Shown here piece after piece: positions 38,501 to 46,775 of a stretch of 64,000 nucleotides of DNA. The position numbers and the translations under genes are program-made. Source of the DNA: Hetaerina americana (Eukaryota; Arthropoda; Insecta; Odonata; Calopterygidae); contig JAKTNV010000079.1 in the NCBI GenBank assembly GCA_022747635.1, forward strand, positions 1-64,000, in the 5' to 3' direction. The notes below the pieces were generated by a model. The model was not told the origin of the DNA. It searched no databases and saw only the letters and a program-made list of their open reading frames with translations. Each line of letters begins with the position of its first letter. Within the stretch, counting starts at the first letter, position 1.

Positions 38501-38952
38501 TCCTGCGTCTTCTGTCCTGCTGCTGCCGGTTTCCCCTTGCAAGGGTTTCGTGGGATGACGACCGCGGAAGCCTTGCCTCCCCCGCTGCCGGGCACGACAC
38601 ACGGCCGATTGGGCAGAGCCCCGTGGTTGCCAGGACTCAAATTATCTCTATTGTCCATCATATTTTTCTAGGGAATGATAATTGAGGTGGTTTCCCGTTG
38701 CCTTCCTCAATAGTGTTTTTAACGTGACACCATCACTTACTGGCCGCCCCACTGGGGTCAGATGCCATTGCAGCCGCCTCACTGAGGAACAGACGCTGCG
38801 TGGACTACCTTTCGTCTGGCTCCTAACCTTCGACCTATCTGGCATGGGTGACCCTACCAGGAGCAATAATTATTACTCCCGCCAGCACAGCTCTAGGGGT
38901 CATCGGAACGCACAAGCCCTTCCACCACGTCAAGGTTGTAGTCCGGGGAGGG
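35583..38952 (-). mobile_element. Near-full-length RTE/BovB-like LINE retrotransposon
   Basis: A 3.37-kb minus-strand element. From its 5' end it has a leader of about 290 bases (38952-38662), one ORF (38661-35686), a 3' UTR of about 100 bases and an A-rich tail (TTTTTTTT on the plus strand at 35582-35589). The 5' leader contains blocks I remember from related arthropod elements, such as ctggtagggtcacccatgcc and ggaaggcaacggga. A 15-base sequence occurs on both sides (35568-35582 and 38953-38967), as expected for target-primed reverse transcription. Size and single-ORF layout fit the RTE group. The uninterrupted ORF suggests a young insertion. The clade comes from protein motifs, not a phylogeny. 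Confidence 0.88.
35686..38661 (-). CDS. LINE polyprotein: apurinic endonuclease plus reverse transcriptase
   Basis: 991 residues without interruption. The endonuclease (about 60-300) shows RIGTWNVRTM at 61-70 with the Asn, CEVRW at 94-98 with the catalytic Glu, MGDWNATVG at 197-205, LDYILV near 265-270 and the terminal SDH at 291-293. The reverse transcriptase (about 565-830) shows VPIPKK at 575-580, YRTISLISHA near 589, GFRKGRGTRDA at 624-634, FVDFEKAFD at 656-664 (first catalytic Asp), GVRQGCPLSPLLFN at 714-727 and FADD at 757-760. A C-terminal region has YGAETWSL at 880-887 and EMWVWRR near 899. All key residues are present. It nicks target DNA and copies its own RNA there. BovB-like proteins share this order. 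Start: first ATG after the leader; a second Met follows at once. In other genomes such ORFs are often mislabelled craniofacial development protein 2-like. Confidence 0.95.
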   Translation of the reverse strand: MMDNRDNLSPGNHGALPNRPCVVPGSGGGKASAVVIPRNPCKGKPAAAGQKTQEKKTKLVRIGTWNVRTMMRTGKLENVKREMERGNIDILGLCEVRWKDSGDYWSDKYRIIYSGGDESQRGVAIVLNEEVGRSVVNIEQVTDRILLVEIKAEPTNLVIIQVYMPPSNHKEEEVDKIYDQLEDMIACVPAGKHLIVMGDWNATVGEGRDGDEVGDYGLGTRNDRGEKAVEFCRRQGLVITNTWFRHHKRRRYTWKMPGDSGRYQLDYILVRHRFRNSVINSHSFPGADADSDHNLVVMKCSVRFKKIRQGRRVRKWNVEALNGLKRKEYKRAVEKIMEDGKGLITIEEKWEMIKKGLSKAAKDTIGTVNAKRTRKPWITDEMITKMDERRKWKNINTELGKMKYKELNNKLRRATNKAKDAWWKTQCEDMESLQRKGEIGALYSKVKSLSGSKKGRAMLIVRDKAGKVIVDAGKIQERWKEYIEELYSKELRPTQLDIEKENDVEEDSLGPGILDNEIERALREMKLNKAVGVDNIPVELLKCLGKCGRKRLYGLIRSIYEEGIWPEDFVRAVLVPIPKKVKATSCEDYRTISLISHAAKVVLRIINKRIENRANDYLGDDQFGFRKGRGTRDAIAVMRLLIERNIEYNQDVFACFVDFEKAFDRVNWEKLMSILQKIGIDWRERRLIRNLYMSQTAQVRVGNGESGWAVLGRGVRQGCPLSPLLFNLYAEEMIKEAWEELEVGMKVGGEFVKSVRFADDQALVCQSAKGLQALLSELEIQCDRYGMRININKTKVMRFSRKKTGKLNIKIGGQKLEQVEQFTYLGSVLDQHGQSSRDVRRRIALGKEAFTRRRELMTGTLSKDVKKRLVKTLIWSVAMYGAETWSLKQEDRRRLEAFEMWVWRRMEKVKWTEKKTNEEVLGMVGEERGLLGAILWRQEKWMKGVLTGSGMLKTVIEGRMLGKRGKGRNRIGMLDGMKGGRKYSEMKRDLV

Positions 38953-38954
38953 TA

Positions 38955-39046
<92 letters not shown>
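38953..39046. repeat. (AT)n microsatellite, about 43 units
   Basis: From 38958 to 39044 the sequence is uninterrupted AT, preceded by tatgc, the copy of the LINE target site. It separates the LINE 5' end from the unit with terminal direct repeats. Its length in a read assembly may be unreliable. Confidence 0.95.
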
Positions 39047-39047
<1 letters not shown>

Positions 39048-39147
39048 TCAAACACGAAATCCCGCCAAACGGCGAATAAATACTCATATATACAGAAACA
39101 TATATAAGGAAAAGGGATAGGAACACGTATAAAGGACGAACACAATA
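39044..39147. repeat. Terminal direct repeat, copy 1
   Basis: Starts acattcaaacacgaaat and ends gaacacaata. It is identical to 39496-39599, so the duplication is recent or has been homogenised. Confidence 0.97.
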
Positions 39148-39193
39148 GAGGTGGGGAAGGCGGAATCGAACGGATCACAAGAGTAAAAATATT

Positions 39194-39268
39194 TCCTCAA
39201 CCGGGACTCGAACACCGGATCTTTCCACTTGCCGGGCGGATGCTCTTAACCACTTGAGCTATCGAGGA
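39194..39268 (-). tRNA. tRNA-like sequence (probably pseudo-tRNA or SINE head), GGC-like anticodon
   Basis: On the minus strand 75 bases fold as a cloverleaf. Acceptor TCCTCGA pairs with TTGAGGA with one G-T pair. The D stem GCTC/GAGC encloses AAGTGGTTAA. The anticodon stem TCCGC/GTGGA closes the loop CCGGCAA, and T-loop TTCGAGT is followed by CCCGG. The position before the GGC anticodon is C rather than the expected U, and the T stem has one extra base (CCGGTG against CCCGG). These flaws, and its place inside a repeated unit, favour a decayed tRNA-Ala-like or SINE-head copy over a working tRNA. A-box-like TAGCTCAAGTGG and a B-box-like GTGTTCGAGTCCC are present. Confidence 0.55.
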
Positions 39269-39495
39269 TATGTAATTTACTCTGAGATCCGTGGGTCTTA
39301 TATGTCGCCAAGCGCCCAGATTCTTTAGCCAAGAGATGGCGTCAGGGGGCTGTTTCACCCACCAAAGGAGAAATAGACAATACACAAGAGGAAAGGACAG
39401 TGGTTAGAATTCATACAACATCATACAGGAAAAGAACAGTGCGTTTCGTGGCACGCATAGCCAGAAGAAAGAGATGAGCCACATTGGCCAAATAC

Positions 39496-39599
39496 ACATT
39501 CAAACACGAAATCCCGCCAAACGGCGAATAAATACTCATATATACAGAAACATATATAAGGAAAAGGGATAGGAACACGTATAAAGGACGAACACAATA
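39496..39599. repeat. Terminal direct repeat, copy 2
   Basis: Identical to 39044-39147 over 104 bases, then runs directly into AT dinucleotides. Confidence 0.97.
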
Positions 39600-39641
39600 T
39601 ATATATATATATATTTATTTATTTATTTATTTATTTATTTA
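39598..39641. repeat. (AT)n followed by (TTTA)n microsatellite
   Basis: About eight AT units followed by about seven TTTA units. It borders the second 104-bp repeat. Confidence 0.92.
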
Positions 39642-42599
39642 TATATGAAGACCTCTCCACAGATCTCGAAAGGTTAGTCTATTACTCGTTGATCAATCGC
39701 GCGCGTTCTCGCTTCATTTGTCTTCCAATTTCTCTCTCACTCACTTCCGCACGTGGGTAAACTTGAAAAGCAAATGATAAAGCAATGTATTGCAATTTTG
39801 TTTCGCTTAACAGTTCTGCGCGGAGTTCAGCCGTTAATATTTATCAAACATTTTCAGTCGTACTTCTAGTATCTCCTAACCCTGGCTATCTGACAATAAC
39901 GATCCGATATATGTTTGTTTATATCATTTCTTAACGACCCGGGCAGATTTTCTTTTTATGTATTACACACTACCTGCTCTGCGTTTGAATTCGAAGTGAA
40001 TTACTTTCCTGCAGGCCCTCGAAAACTCGACTCGTATTCTACGGCACCTAACCAGCGCAAAGGCAAACGTAGTGACAAAGCAGCCATTCCCTCCTCGCCT
40101 TGCGAGGATCTCGAACAGGGAACGACTCTGAGAAGGGGGACACCGAACGCATTGGGAGGGAGCACAGCATAGTGGCCGGAAATACGACCCGTTTTCACGG
40201 GACGAGAAGTCATGAACGCGGAAGGAAACTGAAGATATCCGACGAGCCTTGCCGCTCTCAAGCATTATTCGACATAGGGGATGGGGGGTTGGGAATCTGG
40301 AAAATAAAAGCAAAGAGAAACGAAGAGAGGGGCGGGTAAGAGACCCGACGCCAGGAGAACGGAACAGGAGAGAGAGGAGCGGTGTTTCTCGGAAGAGGGA
40401 GGATCAGATCTGGGACGTATCGATGCGAAAGGAGGCATAAAATTAAGCCGGAGTATCGGAGGATTAGCAGCGGGGAGAGGTGGAGGGATAGGGGGTTAAA
40501 AAATGACTGGGACGAGAAATAGGAAGAGGTGTTGACGACGGAACAGAATGAAACGTGAGGGAGAAGAAATCGTTTTCGGAGGGTGAAGGTTGGGTTGGTT
40601 GGTCGGTTTGGGCGACGGCGGAGGGTTTGCTGTACGGCAAGCATGAAGTCGTACGGGGAGGTCAAAGAGGTTTGAGGGGGTAAAGGAACAGGTTTTGGGC
40701 GTGGGTTCGAAGAGGCCGGGGATTAGTTTTGGATTTGGATGGTGAGGATGGAGAGTAGCGAGGAGGGGGAGAGAAAAGAAGTAAGGCTCAGGAAGAAGGT
40801 TTTCTGTTTCCAGGAGAAGACTTGGATTAGATTAAGGGCTGAATGGGGCTTAACTGTGTTTCGAGCCCCTCCCCACTTCTCCCGCTACCCTTTCCACCGC
40901 TGCCCTCCCATGCACCTTATTCCCTCAACCACTCGTCCACGGCCAATCTCCTCCCTCTGACCTCCTCACCCCCCCCCTCAACGATATCCTTCACGATCCC
41001 CCTTTCGGTCCTCCACCTCCCACCCCCTTTTACTTACCTCTGGAGCGAACTTACTCCGTCTATTAACCCTCGAGCACTCCTCCATTTTCTCTCCCGCTTT
41101 GAGGTGCTCAGGTTTGGAGAGGGATTCGTCGAATGGGCCCCGGTACTCTTCTGATAATTTTCCCGTTTCGAATATTCGGCGTCTCCGACACTGTGCGACG
41201 GATTCCTAATTCTCTCACTCGCCCTCAGACTGGATTGCAATCCGAGACGATGGGATTCGGAATACGCGAGTCGATGATCGGTAGTTTCACCTCTCTCGCC
41301 CAGTACCAGGAAGTCTTTTTCTTGCTGCCCGTCAACTAACCCCGAGACTCCAACTCGGGTGAGTGAAATTCGTTCTTCCATGGTGTCTTCGAACATTTGG
41401 AAGAGGGAGCATGCTATTGGTGAATCATCGATACGTGGGATCGCTTCAACGTAACAAAAACGGAATGAAACGAAAGGAACATTTTCTTAATCTGAGAGTT
41501 ATGACGTGCTACTAAAACTGAAAACTAAGAGCGATAGGTCAATGTATACCTCACCGCAGAGAGGTCTTGATTATCGTGGGCAGTTTTAATTTGAATGCAA
41601 GGATTGGTGGATCCTGAATAATTCGTGAATTTAGTGGGGTCAGGAAAGTCATCGAATTCGTGCTCGTGATTCGCCAGTAGCACAGTTGCGCCGTTCATTC
41701 GGGCGTATTCAAAGAGCGGCAATCGACCTTAATCACTTCATTCAACGGTGTCTATTTGGTATCCCTCATGCTATGTCTCGTCCTGGGAGGGATTGATTTC
41801 ACGCACCAGTGTAGACTATCTAATTTTCCAAAAATTCTACAAGTAATTAATTGAAAATTTATATAATCCAAATGACAAGCGTAAATACGAATAACGCTGA
41901 TAATTGTTTTAGAACGATTGCAAAATTTAAATTTCAACTAGCGTTCTGCTCATGTGATATAGATTTTTCAATTTATAATACCATAAGAGTTTCATTGTTT
42001 TGTCCCAAATTAGGATACCCTATATAATTAGCCCATAGAAGACTTGTACAGCCATCCTGGTCTTCCATATGGCGTGGGAGGGAAAAGACTTTCAAACCAA
42101 ACTCTGATGTTCAACAACCTTTATGTTCAGCATTTTATCTCTCAGATCTTTTATTTATAATCTATTTAAGTTTCTTAGTGTAGCTGCAAATCAACCGTCA
42201 TGGATTTTGGCTTATACATCGCATCCACTAAGTTGTTGGCTAGGCCAGTTGCCTTAATGGATCTTGAGTGTCAAAAGAAGGTGCCCACAGCAAACTAAAA
42301 TCAGGAATTCATGCCAAATACTAAAAAAACAGGGTAAAAAGGAATTAGGCACAATTTCTAACATCTATTTCGCTTTTATATATTGAAGTATGAAAAACCG
42401 TCGAGTCAATGTTCAATTTAACGAAAAGCTGTTATTTTAATTCACGAATCACGAATGCCGTTTTGACAATGCGCTCATGCGCAGACTATGCGCTTTATTC
42501 ACGTTTTTTATGATAGCAAAAAGTCAGCTTGAAATAATTTCCCTTATTTATATTTCTTTAGAACTCTGAAAGCCGCCACTTGGATGTGTGACAGGAGGT
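39642..42599. other. GC-rich purine/pyrimidine block at 40000-41350; otherwise no gene recognised
   Basis: From about 40300 to 40830 the plus strand is purine-rich, then 40860-41100 is pyrimidine-rich. Open frames up to 135 codons occur on both strands and are low-complexity. 41400-42599 is AT-rich and shows nothing recognisable. Confidence 0.5.
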
Positions 42600-43945
42600 G
42601 AATATTAACCAGACTAATTTTTCACCCGAATATTTTTACCCCTACTGCGGTTGGACAACTTTAATCTAATTCCGTATCGTTCGTGAAAAAAAATAATATC
42701 TTATATATATCTGCTCTGCACTTTATCTTTCTAATTTTACTGACGTGATCTCGCCTACCGTAGCGCAATTGGGGTAATGATACATTTTCAAAATCACTGC
42801 TAAAGAGACATCCTTCCAATCTATGCAAGAGATTTTATTTGTAACTTAACCTTCGCTCCGTGAGTGATTCCCAACCTAGCTCCTCTAATATTTTGGATAC
42901 GCTACAAATTTTATTATAACAACGTTTTACAAATCTAGCTCCTCTGCGCTGCCCGTGATCCAATTAGGTCATCAATCCAACTTCTTGAGGATCCCATTTA
43001 CTTGCAGCGTATTCTAAGTAAGGCCTTACCAGCGAAAGGTAACATTTTTTTGACCTTTTCATCACATTTACCCAGTACTCTCTAATAAACCCTGAATTTT
43101 TATTAGCTTATCCACGTCTTCCCGTATTTTTTCGCACAGGGAAGTTCGTAAGTGAGAGTAAAGCCAAAGTATTTAATCAAGCCTACACATTCCATTTTGG
43201 TGTTCCCGATGCAGTAGGCGTTCGGGATAGAATTTTTTTCTTTCACAAAAATTCATCAATACGCACTTTTTTAAATTTAATCCTAATTTTAAGGGTCGTA
43301 TCAGCATTGTATAGCATTTTGGTCATCTGATAAAGCTGCTGTGTCCTCAGGATTACGAATATCTCTCTTAGCCACTGCAGTGTCGGCAAATAAAAGTATC
43401 TTACTGGTGACTACGGAGTCAATATCGATAACGTAAAGTAGGAATAAAAGAGGTCTTCTAAGACTTCCCTGAGGAACACCTGACGTGACTTCTAATGCAT
43501 CTGAACTCCATTTACGGCTACTATTTGTAACCGATCATTCAAAAAGTCTTTAATCCAACCCAGGATATTTTTATCTATGCCCTACGCTTCTAGCTTTGTG
43601 AGTAGTTTGCTATGAGGTACTTTGTCGAAAGCTTTCTTAAAGTCTAGAAAAACCGCGTCTGATGGAATATTGATCGCTCTCGAGATAAGGATACCATGAA
43701 CAAAAAGTGAAAGTTCTGTCTCGCAGGATCTACCCTTTCTGAAACCGTACTAATTTTTCATCAATAACTGCTGACTATTGAGGTATCTCACGATCGAACT
43801 ATAAACTAAATGTTCCATGGCCTTGCATAAATTGATATGGGGGAAATAAGTCTATAACTACTCGGTCCTCCTTGTATCCGTTTTTAAATATTGGTGTTAC
43901 GTTAGCCGTTTTGTAATGCCAAATTTTCAATATTAATAAGTTAGT
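42600..43945 (-). pseudogene. Relic of a CR1/Jockey/L2-like LINE reverse transcriptase
   Basis: Minus strand, in order: TANVTPIFKNGYKEDR at about 43860-43915, GFRKGRSCETELS, AVFLDFKKAFDKVPHSKLL at about 43610-43660 (motif A), GWIKDFLNDRLQIVAVNGVQ, VTSGVPQGSLRRPLLFLLYV at about 43435-43490, and LLFADTA near 43381-43397 (one catalytic Asp lost or shifted). Then LVRPYLEYAAS.WDP at about 42990-43030, ARFVK, ILEELGWESLTERRL at about 42850-42900, RKIKCRADIYKILF and SRTIRN near 42680. This is the full order of the RT and C-terminal region of a CR1/Jockey/L2-type ORF2. Stops and frameshifts are frequent and the endonuclease is absent, so it is a 5'-truncated dead copy. Confidence 0.9.
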
Positions 43946-46470
43946 TAGCAGAATTTAACTCGACTTATCAAATAAAATACATTCAGCAAATCCAGAAATG
44001 TTAACAGCACTTGCTCACCGTTTCAGTACTTCTAAAAAATAATTTTATTTTTCAATTATCACAATTTAAGTAAACTAATATCACGAAATGATCAAGATTT
44101 TCACCGCTCAAGGTTTAATTAGCAAATAGAATAGCCTTTCTTTTTTTACAATTCATTTCGGTTAGCTAGAAATTCAAAATTTCGTCGTTATATTTCATAA
44201 TCTTCCTCAAGTTTTGATGATTAGTCTCCCTTGGCCCTTACACAGTGAGTTTCACCAGCCAATAAGAGAATATGCAGCAAGATATATCTTTGAAAATTAA
44301 AATTTGATTTGTTTAACTCTTTTTCTTTTTCAATAATCCTAATCACTTCATTAATATCATGAAACGGGAATCTCGGGTATAAAAACGTTAATTAGTAAAA
44401 TGAGTCCCCTATTTAGGCCATGTATTTCTGAAATAGCAACTTCTATGTGACCTAATTAGGTATTATAAAATGGATTTTATTATTCTGCATGCTTTATCTT
44501 GCTTGAACACTTGAGCATTAAGCATTGTTCCAATGCTTAATATCCTAAACAAGCATGTTTAAAAATTAAAATCAGAACTTAAATGGCGTTTTTCTCCTAA
44601 ATATATAATTATATAGAGAGTTTCTCATAATTACACCGTGAAAGAGCTTAACCAAAATAATGCTTTAGAACATAGTGGGTGAAATATCTTTGAGTAAACT
44701 TTCAGTACGAATATTGAAGCTAATAAAAAATTCTAATTAATTAAATTCGATGTGGAAACACCATAAACTGCACAATTTGACGGCATAACGTCAAATGAGT
44801 AAAGCTCTTGCGGTCCTCGTATAGAACTCGGGATTTCAGGAGACTTCGCGCGACTCAAAACAGATCAAGTTTCCTGCAGAGGAGTTTGCAATATGGCCGA
44901 TACTGACTCGGCACCTCCTAAAAAACCTCCCTATGACATCACGTATTAGCTTTAGTCAACGAGATTACGTCACGACTGAAGTGCCTTGCACGTACCTCTA
45001 CTATTCCGATGGAAACGTATCTCAATGTTACAGGGAAAACCAGGTGTGATGTTACCGTGTCGCCTACCTGATGAAGTGCATGCAGTTATACCCTCTCACT
45101 ACCTCTTATCCTGTGGAGGATGTTGCATTCTTAAAAACTAACAAGAAAGGAGGACCGACTAAAGGCGGAGACGGCCTTTAATACGAAAATACCAACGCTG
45201 GGATTCACCAAAAGCGAAAAGTTCTGAAACTTATTTTTGTCTTAATTCTATTTTTTCCATAAAATATTGTTTCCCGAGTCCCTATTCAAATTAATTAAAT
45301 GACAATCTGTTTTAAAAATTTATTTTTCAGACAAAAAATTCTTTCCTGACACAAAAATTGACGAACCTCTAAAAAGGGTTTTTTTTGTTGATTTCGAAGT
45401 GCAAAATTAAGTATCGGAAGTATAATTTTTGCCCTTCTCTTGAGTTAGTCTACAACGTACCATGGTTATATGACATCCTGTTTTATATGCAATCTCCTAA
45501 TTGCCATGCCTATAAAATACCCTAACTAAACGCTTGTAAGCTCATGTGGTTTTTCGATCTCCAATGCAAAGTTCACATTATGCCTATATTTTTCAAATTG
45601 TATGATTAGTGTTTTATTTTTTTCAATTGACTGATCAATCTAACCGTGGAAATGAAAATTAATGATAATTATAATCAGAGCAAATAATTTAAATAATGCC
45701 ACGATATAGTGACGATTTAGTATCTTGTACCATTTCATTGAGTTTTTAAGGTATCTTTTATTTTCTTATGAGTGCTTCAAAGATCTTATAAACCCATAAA
45801 ATGAAAAGGAAAGGAGATATCACCAATAGTAAAAACGCAGTAAAGCGTATGGTCCAATTATGTGCCGTATTAAGAGGAATAATGATCAATGTCCGCTTTG
45901 AATGGCCGAGCATGTATGTTAATTCCATTTCTAATAATTGGACAAGCTTAAAAAATACCGCAATTTAAAAAAGGAAAGTCTCCATTGCAATTTAATTACA
46001 TGGAGCATACCTTTTGTGATTTAATTAATTTTTGCTAAATTCGGTTTTTGAAAAATCAGTGCTAAAAACATAACACCATGCTTTTCTGGTGTAATTATTA
46101 TTAAAATGATCACGCCACACGGATTTTCTACTGTAGTGTGTCATCTCAATAAGGCGTTATATCGAGAAGTATTCAGTCAACTTTGAGAATACCCTGCTAT
46201 ATTTTTGTGCATTGGATTAAATCTAATGAGTAAGATTATTGGAATTCTTTGTGTATGAAGACATCTGAGAGCCAACGACGTTCGAGCACCATTACTTAGC
46301 AAATCGAGCTATAAATTAGCACAGGAAACCCACTGTAAGCGGTATTTCAACTTTTTATCTCCTGATTCACGAGAGTGCATTACAATTCCTGAACAAGGTT
46401 GTTTAGGTACACGCCGTTAAAAAATCCCCTTGACGGTCAGCTTGGTGACTGAGCGATCATTTAAGGAAAG
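43946..46470. other. No gene recognised
   Basis: Very AT-rich, except for a balanced patch at about 44810-45180 that contains two cyclic-AMP-response-element-like octamers (tgacatca at 44934-44941, ttacgtca at 44965-44972). No coding or RNA signal. Confidence 0.45.
44517..44541. repeat. Perfect 11-bp-stem palindrome
   Basis: attaagcattg and caatgcttaat form a perfect stem around a 3-base loop. It is AT-rich and without a neighbouring gene. Confidence 0.85.
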
Positions 46471-46775
46471 TAATGTTCACCGTCGACCAGGTCGTGATAC
46501 GCGAGCGAGCGAAGCGCGAAGGAGGACCCTCACCAAGGGTGCTTGATCACAGTGGACTCTCATGCGGGTCACGCGGGAGCGGCGTGCGCCTGGCTGTTGA
46601 CCGCCGCCTCGTGAATTGGCAGAGCTTGGGGGCAAAGGACTGTGAATGGGATGGGAAGGGATGGAGCGATATGGGGAAGGGTAGAGAGATAAAGCGAGGG
46701 AGTAGACGGAAGGACGAACCCATCCAACGGCTTGGACCTCCCGTGTGTGCGAGCCATCACCTCTCATTTTTATAA
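46471..46775. other. Small GC/CpG island, no gene recognised
   Basis: About 300 bases rich in CpG (for example gcgagcgagcgaagcgcg near 46502) in AT-rich DNA. Frames of about 100 codons are open on both strands over the same bases, so neither is credited. Confidence 0.45.

Larger units (their letters stand above)
39044..39599 (-). mobile_element. 556-bp unit with identical 104-bp terminal direct repeats (TRIM-like or composite SINE)
   Basis: Direct repeats at 39044-39147 and 39496-39599 are identical over 104 bases and enclose 348 bases containing a minus-strand tRNA-like sequence. Both outer edges touch AT repeats. There is no open reading frame of note. The layout recalls terminal-repeat retrotransposons in miniature, but the repeats do not show clear TG...CA ends and no convincing primer-binding site was found. 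A purine-rich gaggtggggaagg follows the first repeat. Alternative: a tandem repeat with a 452-base period and one partial copy, or a composite SINE. The minus strand is given because the tRNA-like part reads that way. Confidence 0.55.

Noticed and set aside
38835..39178. Several open frames encoding alternating Ile-Tyr repeats
   Set aside because: They are translations of the (AT)n microsatellite.
44893..44949. Short plus-strand frame starting ATGGCCGATACTGAC
   Set aside because: Only 18 codons, no splice signals and no recognised protein.
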